Source: Corallococcus sp. AS-1-6 (GTDB lineage Bacteria; Myxococcota; Myxococcia; Myxococcales; Myxococcaceae). From it: a DNA stretch of 64,000 bases. The DNA lies in NCBI RefSeq assembly GCF_020037015.1, contig NZ_JAIQDE010000001.1, positions 310,001-374,000 of the forward strand. Direction: 5' to 3'. Position 1 is the first letter of the stretch. Each line of letters starts with the position of its first letter. The notes beneath the pieces were generated by a model that was not told the origin of the DNA, did no database searches, and saw nothing but the letters and a program-made list of their open reading frames with translations. Shown in pieces: positions 28,033 through 36,528 of this stretch. The position numbers and the translations under genes were made by a program.

Positions 28033-28782
28033 ATGCGGCTGCCGACAGCACTCCTGCTCCTCTTCTTCCTGCCGCCGAGCGCCGCACTGGCGCAGGGGGA
28101 CACGCGCATCACCTTCCTGGGACGTCAGTTGGAGAAGGGGAGGGATCCGCGTGCGCGCTCACAAGCCGCGCTGGTGTTGGGCCAGACGGAGGATCCCGAA
28201 GCGGTGACGCCGCTGTGCGGCGGCCTCAAGGACCCGAGCGAGCTGGTGCGCGCGGCGGTGGCCAAGGGGCTGGGCGCGCTGCTGGAGCCGAAGGGACTCG
28301 ACTGCCTCCAGGCGGTGCAGGGGGAGGCGGACGCCACGGTGCAGGCGGCGGTGGCGGAGTCCATCAAGGCCATCAAGGCGTACCAGGCGCGCCGGCCGCG
28401 CTTCTACCTGTCGCTGGACGCGCTGAAGGACAAGACGGGCACCGTGCCCGCGGACCTGGTGAAGGTGACGGAGGCGCGGCTTCGCTCCAAGCTGGTGCGC
28501 CGGGGCGCGCAGATGGCGCCGGAGAAGGAGTCGAAGGCGGCGGCGAAGGGCGCGCTCAAGAAGCTGGGCGTGCACGGCTACCGCATCACGGCGGAGATCC
28601 AGAAGACGGACAGTGGAGGCCTGCGTCTGGCACTGTTGTGCATGACGTACCCGGAGCAGTCCCTGATGGGACAGGTGGAAGTGAACGCCGCGGGGGCTCC
28701 GCCCGCGGACCTGTTGAAGGCCCTGATCCCCCGAGCCATCGAGGAAGCCGCCGCGACCTTCGACTGGAGCAGCGAGACATGA
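28033..28782 (+). CDS. Exported HEAT-repeat protein
   Basis: Protein of 249 residues with a signal peptide (cleavage after A-L-A at about residue 20). Residues about 25-115 contain two to three HEAT-like helical repeats (A-x-x-A-A-L-V-L-G-Q and L-V-R-A-A-V-A-K-G-L-G-A-L). The C-terminal half (about 120-249) is a mixed alpha/beta region of unknown family. The start at 28033 is the only one giving a proper signal peptide. The stop overlaps the start of the HAMP protein (ATGA), so the two are co-translated and may act together. No specific function can be assigned. Confidence 0.8.
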   Translation: MRLPTALLLLFFLPPSAALAQGDTRITFLGRQLEKGRDPRARSQAALVLGQTEDPEAVTPLCGGLKDPSELVRAAVAKGLGALLEPKGLDCLQAVQGEADATVQAAVAESIKAIKAYQARRPRFYLSLDALKDKTGTVPADLVKVTEARLRSKLVRRGAQMAPEKESKAAAKGALKKLGVHGYRITAEIQKTDSGGLRLALLCMTYPEQSLMGQVEVNAAGAPPADLLKALIPRAIEEAAATFDWSSET

Positions 28783-29516
28783 CGACGACCACGGCCCAGG
28801 CCCCGACGACGAAGCGCCGCTGGCGCAACTTCCTGCTCGACGCGCCCTTCCAGTTGAAGCTCACCGCGTACATCGTCGGTGTGTCGCTGGTGATGGCGGC
28901 GCTCCTGGGCATCTTCCTGGTGCGCGCGGCGAACTCGCTGATGCACGAGACGGCGACGGCGGTGGACGCGCGCTCGGCCGCGGCGGAGGTGAGCCGCGAA
29001 TTGTCCGGGGCCACGCTCTCCAACGAGCTGATGGCCCACATGAACGACCCGGCGTTCGAGAAGCAGTTCCGCGAGCAGGCGCAGGCCATCGACGCCAAGT
29101 ACGAGGCGGAGCGCGCGGCCATCGTCGCGCAGCGCGCGGAGCTGGAGCGTCACCAGCACCTGACGTGGTGGGTGCTGGGCGGCTGCCTGGTGACGTTCAT
29201 CGTGGTGGTGGCGCTGGCGACCATCGTGGTGACGCACCGGATGGCGGGTCCCCTCTTCCGCATCAAGCGGATGATGCGCGAGGTGGCCGAAGGGCGCCTG
29301 CACCCGCCGCAGCACGGCCTGCGCGAAGGCGACGAGCTGCAGGACGTCTTCGAGGCCGCGAGGGACATGACCCAGCGGCTGCGCGCGCAGCAGGAGGAGG
29401 ACGCGCGCGTGCTGGCGGAGGTCCTGGCGCAGGCGAGGACGGGCAGCGCGAACGGCGCCTGGGTGGATGAGCTGTCCGCCTTGGAAGCGCGCTACCGCGA
29501 GCGGCTGGCGCGGTAG
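28779..29516 (+). CDS. Two-helix membrane protein with HAMP domain and no output domain
   Basis: Protein of 245 residues. Membrane helices at about 30-52 and 128-150 flank a periplasmic helical region of about 75 residues. After the second helix comes a HAMP domain (starts H-R-M-A-G-P-L-F-R-I-K, about 153-200), then a coiled coil to the end. The layout is that of a sensor input module, but there is no kinase, cyclase or methyl-accepting signalling region. It is translationally coupled to the exported HEAT protein upstream, which could be its partner. It may modulate other membrane receptors. Confidence 0.8.
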   Translation: MTTTTAQAPTTKRRWRNFLLDAPFQLKLTAYIVGVSLVMAALLGIFLVRAANSLMHETATAVDARSAAAEVSRELSGATLSNELMAHMNDPAFEKQFREQAQAIDAKYEAERAAIVAQRAELERHQHLTWWVLGGCLVTFIVVVALATIVVTHRMAGPLFRIKRMMREVAEGRLHPPQHGLREGDELQDVFEAARDMTQRLRAQQEEDARVLAEVLAQARTGSANGAWVDELSALEARYRERLAR

Positions 29517-29526
29517 GGAAGGGGGC

Positions 29527-32457
29527 TCACACCCGCGCGGTGTCCGCGGTGAGCCCCATCTGGAGCAGCTCCGAGTGCAAGAGCAGCCGCGCCTGCGCCC
29601 ACGGCAGCGCGACGACTCGGTAGCCCGCGAGCGCCTGGAGCAGCAGCGGCCGGTAGCTGGCGTGTCCGGGGTCCGCCACCACGACGATGCCCCGGTCCGT
29701 GGTGGAGCGGATGAGCCGCCCGACGCCCTGGCGCAGGAGCAGCAGCGCTCGCGGCAGCCGGTACTGGAGGAAGCCCAGGTACTCGTTGCCCGCCTTCGCC
29801 AGCGGCTCCTCGCGCGCGGCCACCAGCGGCCGTGACGCCGGCTCCAGCGGCAGCTTGTCGATGAAGACACACCCCACGCCGCGCCCGGGGATGTCCACGC
29901 CCTGCCAGAAGCTCTTGGTGCCCAGCAGCACCGTGCCCGTGTCGCGCTCCTGCCGCGCCGCCAGCGAGCGGCCGTGTCCGCGCGACTGGCGCAGCACCTC
30001 GATGCCGTGCGGCTCCAGCCGCGCCTGCACCTCGCGCGACACGCGCTCCAGCCGCCGCGTGGAGGCGAACAGGCCCAGCACCCGGCCGCCCATCACCTGC
30101 GCCAGGCCGGAGATGCGCCCGGAGGCCCAGTCGATGAACGGCTCCTCGTGCGCGCGCGGCGCGTCCGTCACCAGCACCACCAGCGCCTGCTGTCCCAGGT
30201 GGAACGGAGACGGTGCGCGCAGGATGGGCGGCCTGAGCCCCAGCCGCTTCAGCACGAAGGGCACGCCGTCCCCGGTGCCCAGCGTGGCGGACGCCATCAC
30301 CAGCGCGCGCTTGTTCGCGGCGAAGTCCTTCGCCACGGACTCGGACACGTCCACCGGCTGCGCGCCCACGCTCCAGCGCTGCTTGCGAGGCTCCGCCCGC
30401 GCCGCGTAGCAGCGCTTCGCGTCCGGCTCTCCGGCCAGCTCGCCCGCGAGCACGGACAGCTCACCCAGCTCCGTGGTGGCGCCGGCCAGCTCCCGCTCCA
30501 GCGAGGGCTGCTTCACCGCCAGCTCCGGCAGCGCCGCCAGGACGCGCACCGACAAGAGCGTGTGCACCCGCTGCAGCGCCGTGCGCACCGCCACCAGCCC
30601 CTCGCGCACGGGCTCCCAGGCGGGCAGGGCGCGCACCGCGTCCGTCACCCGCAGCTCCGGCGCGTAGGCCGCGTCGTCCGCGTCCTCGCCGGGCATCGCC
30701 GCCGCGGGCTCGCACAGGGCCGTCACCTGCTCGCCCAGCACGCGCGCCTCCTGGAGCAGCGTGCGCAGGGCGTCGTCCACCTCGGACATCAGCACGCGGG
30801 ACTCATCCCGGCGCGTGGCCGCGAGCGCGCGGCGCAGCTCCGCGAAGAGGCCCCGGCGCCCGTCGCGTCCGTGCAGCCGCTCCGTGAGGCGCAGGAAGGC
30901 CAGGTCGGACAGCTCCACCGTGAGCGCGGTGGTGGCCACGTCCTCCAGCTCGTGCGCCTCGTCCAGCACCAGGTGGTCCAGGCGCCCGTAGCGCGCGGGC
31001 CACGCGAACGCGAGCGACTGGTTGATGACCAGCACGTCCGCCTCGCGCGCCTGCGCCACCGCCGAGTGGTAGAAGCACTTGTGGTGATGCGGGCACCGCT
31101 CGCCCAGCGTCGTCGCCGCCTCGGAGCGCACCGCCGGCACCAGCCCGTGCATTCCCGGGAAGCGCTCGCGGAACCAGTGGCTCAGCCGGTCCAGGTCCCC
31201 GTCCACGCTGCGGCGCAGGTACGCGCGCACGTACGCCCGGGGCGCCCGCGCCGTGTGGTTCATCCCCGGCTCCACGCGCGTGGCCTCCAGCGCGCGGCGG
31301 CGGCACAGGTAGTTCGTCTGGCCCTTGAGGAGCGCGTAGCCGAACGCGCCCCCCGTGGCCTGGTGCAGGCGGGGCAGGTCCTTCTCCAGCAACTGGTCCT
31401 GGAGCGTCTTCGTGTGCGGCGCCACGCCCACCTTCAGCCCGTTGCGCGCGGCGAACAGCGCCGCGGGCGTGAGGTACGCCAGCGACTTGCCCGTGCCCGT
31501 GCCGGCCTCCACCGCCACCTGCCCGCCGTCCGACAGCGTGCGCGCCACCGCCTGCGCCATCTCCAACTGCGCGGGCCGGGACAGGAACCCGCCGCCCCGC
31601 TCCAGCGCGCCACCGGGCCCCAGCACCTGGGCCACTTCTTCCGGCCGCACCGGCAGCGGCGTCGCGTCCAGCTCGGGCTCCGGGGGCGGCCTGCCGCCAT
31701 TCGCGCGCTTGCGCTCCGGCCGCGCGCGCAGGAAGCCGCCCGTCGTCTCCAGGTTCAGCGGCGCAGGCGTGGCCCGGCACGCCTCCCACAGCCGCGAGAG
31801 CAGTTCCAGGAGCGGGCGCGCCTCCGCGTCCATCGCCAGGTCGCGCGCATCCTCTTCCGACAGGGCCTCCAGGAGCGGCGTGGGCCCCAGCGCCGCGCGG
31901 GCCCGGGGGTCCATCGTGGCCAGCAGGTCCGCCACGTCCTCCGCGCGCCCGTCCCGCACGCAGCCGTCCAGCGCGTGCACCAGCACCGCGTGCACCGCCA
32001 CGCAGTCATGGAGCGCCCGGTGCGGCTGCTGCGAGCCCAGCTTCGCCCACCGCATCAGCGACTCCAGCGAGTGGCTGGGCAGCTCCGGGTGCAGGTAGTG
32101 CATGAGCTCGCACGAGTCGAGCACCGGCACGCCGCCGAGCACGTCCGGCAGGAAGCCCTTCTCGAACGGGGCGTTGTGCGCCACCACCGTCCAGCCCTTG
32201 AGCCGCTCGCGCAGCAGGGCCCGCTCCGCGTCGAAGCGGGGCTGCCCGGCGAGCTGCGCGTCGGAGAGGCCGGTGAGCCGGCGGATGGTGAGGTTCAGCG
32301 GGCGCGAGGCCGAATACAACTGGGAGAAGCGGTCCACCTCCCGGCCGTGCTCGAAGAAGAGGCAGCCCACCTCGATGACCTCGTCCACGCGGGGGTCGAG
32401 CCCCGTCGTTTCGAGGTCCAGGAAGACGTGCCGGGTGAAGAGCTCCGAGCTGCCCAT
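29527..32457 (-). CDS. Exonuclease-DinG fusion: DnaQ-like domain plus XPD/DinG-type helicase
   Basis: Protein of 976 residues. Residues about 8-170 are a DEDDh exonuclease fold: motif I FLDLETTG, motif III H-R-A-L-H-D, but motif II reads HNAPFEKGF with Glu where Asp is usual. From about 290 on is an SF2 helicase of the DinG/XPD group: Walker A EAGTGTGKS, the D-E-A-H box in DEAHELEDV, and C-terminal helicase motifs including G-R-L-I-R-S. Of the four cysteines that hold an iron-sulphur cluster in DinG, three are visible (NYLC and C-P-H-H-H-K-C); the remaining position appears to be Thr. The fusion is best known from Firmicutes. The likely role is DNA repair or R-loop removal. Confidence 0.88.
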   Translation of the reverse strand: MGSSELFTRHVFLDLETTGLDPRVDEVIEVGCLFFEHGREVDRFSQLYSASRPLNLTIRRLTGLSDAQLAGQPRFDAERALLRERLKGWTVVAHNAPFEKGFLPDVLGGVPVLDSCELMHYLHPELPSHSLESLMRWAKLGSQQPHRALHDCVAVHAVLVHALDGCVRDGRAEDVADLLATMDPRARAALGPTPLLEALSEEDARDLAMDAEARPLLELLSRLWEACRATPAPLNLETTGGFLRARPERKRANGGRPPPEPELDATPLPVRPEEVAQVLGPGGALERGGGFLSRPAQLEMAQAVARTLSDGGQVAVEAGTGTGKSLAYLTPAALFAARNGLKVGVAPHTKTLQDQLLEKDLPRLHQATGGAFGYALLKGQTNYLCRRRALEATRVEPGMNHTARAPRAYVRAYLRRSVDGDLDRLSHWFRERFPGMHGLVPAVRSEAATTLGERCPHHHKCFYHSAVAQAREADVLVINQSLAFAWPARYGRLDHLVLDEAHELEDVATTALTVELSDLAFLRLTERLHGRDGRRGLFAELRRALAATRRDESRVLMSEVDDALRTLLQEARVLGEQVTALCEPAAAMPGEDADDAAYAPELRVTDAVRALPAWEPVREGLVAVRTALQRVHTLLSVRVLAALPELAVKQPSLERELAGATTELGELSVLAGELAGEPDAKRCYAARAEPRKQRWSVGAQPVDVSESVAKDFAANKRALVMASATLGTGDGVPFVLKRLGLRPPILRAPSPFHLGQQALVVLVTDAPRAHEEPFIDWASGRISGLAQVMGGRVLGLFASTRRLERVSREVQARLEPHGIEVLRQSRGHGRSLAARQERDTGTVLLGTKSFWQGVDIPGRGVGCVFIDKLPLEPASRPLVAAREEPLAKAGNEYLGFLQYRLPRALLLLRQGVGRLIRSTTDRGIVVVADPGHASYRPLLLQALAGYRVVALPWAQARLLLHSELLQMGLTADTARV

Positions 32458-32513
32458 GCAGGCGCGTGAGCCTACCCGCCCGGGCGGACATCGCCAGTTA
32501 ACGGGCGGAGGCG

Positions 32514-32954
32514 CTACTGCACGAAGAAGCGGCCGGTGGCCTCACCCGTCGGGCACCCGTAATGGAGCATCCCGGAGCGACGGGGCGTGAAGGCAATCTC
32601 CACCAGCGTGTTCAGCGGCAGCTTCACGTCGATGCCGTAATCCGCCATCACCAGCGAGGTGGCGCACGTCGCCTCCGTCCTGCGCGTCACCAGCAGCGTC
32701 ACCGGCCTGTCCTTGCGGAGCAGGACGAGCGAGGAGGGCTCGAAGCCCTTCTCCGTGACGGACACCTCCAGCATCAGCGTCCCGTTCACCACGTGCCCCT
32801 CGTCCTGGATGGCCATGTAGCCGTGGCGTGCCTCGTGCTCGTCCGCTCCCGGCGCCTTCGCGGCGGGGGGCTCCTTCGAGCACGCGGGCTGCGTCACCCC
32901 CGCGAGGACCGCCGCCACGGTGAGCACGAGGACGCGGAACGAGGACGGGCGCAT
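32514..32954 (-). CDS. Cupredoxin-like exported protein with degenerate metal site
   Basis: Protein of 146 residues with an N-terminal signal, probably a lipoprotein (Cys near residue 25). The C-terminal 90 residues form a cupredoxin-like beta-sandwich similar to the neighbouring gene at 32985-33407: both share V-x-V-T-E-K-G-x-E-P-S, a T-C-A-T segment and L-P-L-N-T-x-V-E-I-A-F-T-P. At the final metal loop this protein has YGCPTGEATG where its neighbour has YGCAMGKMIAG, so both methionines are lost. It is 30 bases from its paralogue, so the pair arose by tandem duplication and is probably co-transcribed. Copper binding is doubtful for this copy. Confidence 0.7.
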   Translation of the reverse strand: MRPSSFRVLVLTVAAVLAGVTQPACSKEPPAAKAPGADEHEARHGYMAIQDEGHVVNGTLMLEVSVTEKGFEPSSLVLLRKDRPVTLLVTRRTEATCATSLVMADYGIDVKLPLNTLVEIAFTPRRSGMLHYGCPTGEATGRFFVQ

Positions 32955-32984
32955 GCGGGGGGCTCCGGAAGGCGGGTGGGGCCT

Positions 32985-33407
32985 TCAGTCCACCACGAAC
33001 GTGCCCGCGATCATCTTTCCCATCGCGCAGCCGTACTTCAGCGTCCCGGACTGGTTGGGCGTGAAGGCGATCTCCACCGGCGTGTTCAGCGGCAGCTTGG
33101 TGTCGATCTTGTACTCGTCCATCACCAGCTCGGTGGCGCACGTCAGGTCCGTCTTGCGCGTCACCACCAGCTTCACCGGCTCGCCCTTCTTGAGCTGCAC
33201 CGGCGAGGGCTCATAGCCCTTCTCCGTGACGGCCAGCTCCACCACGTGCACGCCGTTCTCCCGCCGTCCCACCTCCTGCGCGGCGGGCGCGCCCGGCTCC
33301 TTCGTGGAGGACTCCTTGGAGCACGCCTGCTGTGACGCCCCCGCGAGGACCGCCGCCGCGGTGAGCGCGAGCCAGGGCTTGATGATGCGGGAGAAGAAGG
33401 GGCGCAT
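32985..33407 (-). CDS. Cupredoxin-like exported protein
   Basis: Protein of 140 residues. A signal sequence with Cys near residue 29 suggests a lipoprotein. The cupredoxin fold occupies about residues 55-140 and ends in YGCAMGKMIAG, with Cys and two Met that could ligate copper or a similar metal together with the upstream T-C-A-T cysteine. This arrangement is common in small cupredoxin_1/EfeO-type domains that handle metals in the periplasm. The ATG at 33407 has AGGAGA at good spacing; a GTG 30 bases upstream is the alternative. It is the first gene of the tandem pair. Confidence 0.72.
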   Translation of the reverse strand: MRPFFSRIIKPWLALTAAAVLAGASQQACSKESSTKEPGAPAAQEVGRRENGVHVVELAVTEKGYEPSPVQLKKGEPVKLVVTRKTDLTCATELVMDEYKIDTKLPLNTPVEIAFTPNQSGTLKYGCAMGKMIAGTFVVD

Positions 33408-33494
33408 GGACGGGGTCTCCTGGGGGAGGAAGGACACGGGCGGCCCGCCACTGAAGGCAGGGCCGCCCGGACATAACGGCGCCGCGAGCCGCTT

Positions 33495-34802
33495 TCAGCC
33501 CTCGGCGTCGGGCTTGGAATCCGCCGCGTCGCCGGAAGCATCCTCGGCGGGGGCGGGGGGCGCCTCGAAGCGCAGGAGCGCGTGCAGCGGGATGAACAGC
33601 TCGTGCCCGGGCTCTCCCAGCAGCACGTCGAAGCGGCCCACGCGGAGCAGCGGCGCCTCCACCGTGATGCCGTTGCGCAGCACCAGCTTCACCGTCTGCC
33701 CGATGTGCGGCAGGAACGGCCGGGGGTCCGAGTAGGGGCGCTTGTCCGGCTGCCGCGCCACCTGCGCCGGCTTCTGCGTGAGCTTCGCGTCGCGCTCCAG
33801 GTTCGGCATCAGCCGCTCCCAGTCACCCCTGCGCGCGATGAGCACCACCTGGAGCTTCTCCAGCCGGCCCGTGCGCTCGAAGGTGAAGGCGATGGCCTCC
33901 TCCGCCAGCAGCGTGTCCAGGAGCGACCGCTCCGCCAGCACCACGGACAGCTCGGTCTTCTGCTCGATGAAGGCGCCCAGGAAGTCCGCGACGAGCGCGT
34001 TGTCCACCTGGCCGCGCGCCTGCTTGATGGCCGCCTTGCGCTGGCTGCGCTCCTTGCGCGCCATGAACTCCTGCACGGTGAGGCCGCTCTGCAGGATGCC
34101 GAACGCGTCTCCCAGCGACAGGCCCGGCGTCTGGCCCATCAGCTCGTAGACCTGGTCGAAGCGCTTCGCCTCCTCGGCGTGCAGCTTGCGCCAGATGCGC
34201 GCCTTCATCTTCCCTTCCAGCTCACCCTTGGCGATGCGCGCCGGCACGTGCTCGCGCGTGGCCAGCGCCAGGATCTGCTCCGGCGTGGGCGGCGGACGCG
34301 GCGTGCTGGGGCGCGGCGCGAAGCGGCCCGGAGGCCCGCCCGCGCGCGGCGGTCCACCCATCCCCGGACCCCGGGGCGGCGGACGTGAGGCGGCCCCCGG
34401 CGTGAAGCCCGGCGCCGTCGGACCCGAGGGCCGGGGCGGCGGCGCGGAGGCCGTCGTCACCGCGCCCGCCGGACCCGCCGGGCCTGCCGCCGGACGGGGC
34501 GGGGGCGCGGACGGCGCCACGGGCGTGGACGGCCGGGGCGTGGGGGAGAGGCCGCTCGGGCGGGGCGCGGGCGCCACGCCCGGGGTGGGGCGGGGGGCCG
34601 GCGTCGCGCGCGGAGCGCCCTCCGCGCTGGGGGGGACCACCGGGGCGGAGGGCGCCACCGGCGTGGGCCGGGGCGTGGGCCTCGGCGTGGGGGAGGGGGT
34701 GGGGGCAGTCGAGGACGGAGTCACCGGGCCGCCGGGCGTGGAGCCCGGCCTGCGGATGACTTCGACTGCGGGGAGCACCCGCCGTGTCTTCCTGTCGTTC
34801 AC
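33495..34802 (-). CDS. Proline-rich protein with possible Sm/Hfq-like C-terminal domain
   Basis: Protein of 435 residues. Residues about 15-190 are a disordered Pro/Ala/Thr/Gly region with many P-T-P-R-P and P-P-P runs. A helical domain follows (about 195-275), then a mixed domain (about 280-350). Residues about 373-415 look like a small five-strand barrel: V-K-L-V-L-R-N-G-I-T-V, a central F-D-V-L-L, and a final strand ending in I-P-L-H-A-L-L-R-F. This resembles the two-motif pattern of Hfq/Sm proteins, including the conserved N-G turn and the late His-Ala. It is intracellular (no signal). RNA binding is inference only. Translation would need EF-P because of the polyproline stretches. Confidence 0.6.
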   Translation of the reverse strand: MNDRKTRRVLPAVEVIRRPGSTPGGPVTPSSTAPTPSPTPRPTPRPTPVAPSAPVVPPSAEGAPRATPAPRPTPGVAPAPRPSGLSPTPRPSTPVAPSAPPPRPAAGPAGPAGAVTTASAPPPRPSGPTAPGFTPGAASRPPPRGPGMGGPPRAGGPPGRFAPRPSTPRPPPTPEQILALATREHVPARIAKGELEGKMKARIWRKLHAEEAKRFDQVYELMGQTPGLSLGDAFGILQSGLTVQEFMARKERSQRKAAIKQARGQVDNALVADFLGAFIEQKTELSVVLAERSLLDTLLAEEAIAFTFERTGRLEKLQVVLIARRGDWERLMPNLERDAKLTQKPAQVARQPDKRPYSDPRPFLPHIGQTVKLVLRNGITVEAPLLRVGRFDVLLGEPGHELFIPLHALLRFEAPPAPAEDASGDAADSKPDAEG

Positions 34803-34825
34803 GGTTGTACGTTACCTGATGCGCG

Positions 34826-34847
34826 GAGCCCGGGCATGCCCGGGCTC
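34826..34847. other. Perfect 22-base palindrome
   Basis: Sequence from 34826 to 34847 is its own reverse complement, with arms GAGCCCGGGCA and TGCCCGGGCTC. It overlaps the stop codon of the small lipoprotein gene and could fold into a terminator-like hairpin on its transcript, but there is no T-run after it on the minus strand. Confidence 0.5.
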
Positions 34848-35259
34848 ACGGCTGGGGGGATGCTGAAAAGTCCACCTTCCACCCGGACGGTTCCCTCACC
34901 ATCCGGACCTCGCCCGACCTTCCCGCCGAGCGCACCGCCAAGGTCGCCACGTCGCCCTCCTGCCGGAGCAGCGAAACCTCCTGAACATCCGGCGGCACCG
35001 GGACATTCGCGAAGAACAGCGCGAGCGGCTCCGGCTTCACCATTCCCCCAGAGGCGTCGCTCACCTGCTGAGCCCGCGTCTTCAGGACCTGCTGGGTCTG
35101 TTGTGACAGCCCGGCGTACGCCTTGGGCAGCTCTCCGCGCTGCACGTGCCGGTGGAACGTCTGGTAGGCCCCCACGGGGGTGTCCGGCTGCAGCCGGCTG
35201 CAGCCGCCCAGGGAGAGGAGGGCGAACAGCAGCCAGGTCGTCATCGCGAGCGGGCGCAT
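34846..35259 (-). CDS. Small lipoprotein of unknown function
   Basis: Protein of 137 residues with a clear lipoprotein signal (lipobox L-G-G-C at about residue 20). The mature part starts with T-P-V-G-A-Y-Q-T-F-H-R-H-V-Q-R-G-E, a helical segment of the kind seen in DUF4878/NTF2-like lipoproteins, and ends with strands V-R-M-V-R-E-P-S-G-W-K-V-D-F that fit the same fold. No catalytic residues are recognised. It lies between the proline-rich protein gene (44 bases away) and the diguanylate cyclase gene (50 bases), all on the minus strand. Confidence 0.7.
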   Translation of the reverse strand: MRPLAMTTWLLFALLSLGGCSRLQPDTPVGAYQTFHRHVQRGELPKAYAGLSQQTQQVLKTRAQQVSDASGGMVKPEPLALFFANVPVPPDVQEVSLLRQEGDVATLAVRSAGRSGEVRMVREPSGWKVDFSASPQP

Positions 35260-35309
35260 GGGGCCTCCGATTTAGGTCAAACCGTCGCCGTGGGGAAGCG
35301 GGAGGTGCG

Positions 35310-36353
35310 TCACGCCGCGTGCTGGTGGACGCGGTTGCGGCCCGTCCCCTTGGCGGAATAGAGGCTCGCGTCCGCCGCGCGCAGCAGCGCCTCCGTGCCC
35401 GGCAGGTCGTCCGCGGGCACCGTCGCCACGCCCAGCGACGCGGTCAGCTTCACCTCCTGCGACATGCCGTCCGGTCCCGTCCACGTCAGCTCCAGCCGCT
35501 CAATCGCCTCGCGCACCCGCTCGCACGCCCGGAGCGCGTCCTGGGGGGCCGCCTCCGGCAGCAGGGCGATGAACTCCTCGCCGCCGTAGCGGGCCAGCAG
35601 GTCCACCTCCCGCAGCGTCGCGCGCGCCGTGTGCGCCACCGCGCGCAGCACCTCGTCCCCGAAGGGGTGGCCGAAAGTGTCGTTGATGCGCTTGAAGTGG
35701 TCGATGTCCAGCATCACCAGCGACAGGGGGGAGCGGTAGCGGCGCGAGCGCATGAACTCCTCGCTCAGCCGCTCCTCGAAGTAGCGCCGGTTGAACAGGC
35801 CCGTGAGCGCGTCCGTGCGGCTGAGCGCGAGCAGCTCCTGCCGGCGGCGGTCCAGCTCGCGGTTGGCCCACTCCAGCTCGCGGTTCTTCTCCAAAAGCGC
35901 GTCCTGCAACGCCTTGAGCCGCAGCATGGACTTCACGCGCGCGCCCAGCTCCAGCATGTCGAAGGGCTTCACCAGGTAGTCGTCCGCGCCCAGCTCCAGC
36001 CCCTCCACCTTGCCCGCCGCCTGCCGGGCCGTCATCAGGATGACGGGGATGAAGCCGAAGCCGCCCTCGCCCGCGTTCGCCTTGACGATGCGGCACACCT
36101 CCACTCCGCCCAGGCCCGGCATCTCCACGTCCATCACGATGAGGTCCGGCCGGCCCGCGCGGATGGCGGACAGCGCCTGCGCTCCGTCCAGCGCTTCCTT
36201 GAAGACGTAGCCGTGCGGGGACAGGCCCTCGCGCACGTGGCGGATCTGCGCCGGATCATCGTCCACGATGAGCACGGTGCGCCCGGCGAAGTCGTTGGCG
36301 GGGCCGTTCCTGCGCACGCCCTCCGGCATCCGTTTCCTTTCGGCTTCCGGCAT
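35310..36353 (-). CDS. Response regulator with GGDEF diguanylate cyclase domain
   Basis: About 347 residues. The receiver domain (about 25-140) has acidic residues in V-D-D-D, the phospho-acceptor Asp in VMDVEMPG, and Lys in LVKPFD. A coiled coil links it to a GGDEF domain (about 180-340) with the intact active site ARYGGEEF and an inhibitory site REVD exactly five residues before it. It should therefore make cyclic di-GMP and be feedback-inhibited. The layout is PleD/WspR-like with one receiver. Two starts are plausible: 36353 (used) and 36329, the latter with AAAGGAAA just upstream. No partner kinase is adjacent. Cyclic di-GMP may reach PilB, whose N-terminus has the MshEN pattern. Confidence 0.9.
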   Translation of the reverse strand: MPEAERKRMPEGVRRNGPANDFAGRTVLIVDDDPAQIRHVREGLSPHGYVFKEALDGAQALSAIRAGRPDLIVMDVEMPGLGGVEVCRIVKANAGEGGFGFIPVILMTARQAAGKVEGLELGADDYLVKPFDMLELGARVKSMLRLKALQDALLEKNRELEWANRELDRRRQELLALSRTDALTGLFNRRYFEERLSEEFMRSRRYRSPLSLVMLDIDHFKRINDTFGHPFGDEVLRAVAHTARATLREVDLLARYGGEEFIALLPEAAPQDALRACERVREAIERLELTWTGPDGMSQEVKLTASLGVATVPADDLPGTEALLRAADASLYSAKGTGRNRVHQHAA

Positions 36354-36528
36354 GAGGCGCCCACCCCCCAACAGGCTGCGGTCGTGGCCCAACGTCACGA
36401 GTGTTCCCCGGGGCGGGAACCCCGTGGGTGGATTCTCCTCCGGGTGGGGGGCGCTGCCAAGGGCCCTGCCGGGCACCCGCGGGCCCGGAGGACGCCGGGC
36501 GTCCAGGGCCTGACACGCGCCAGACGGG

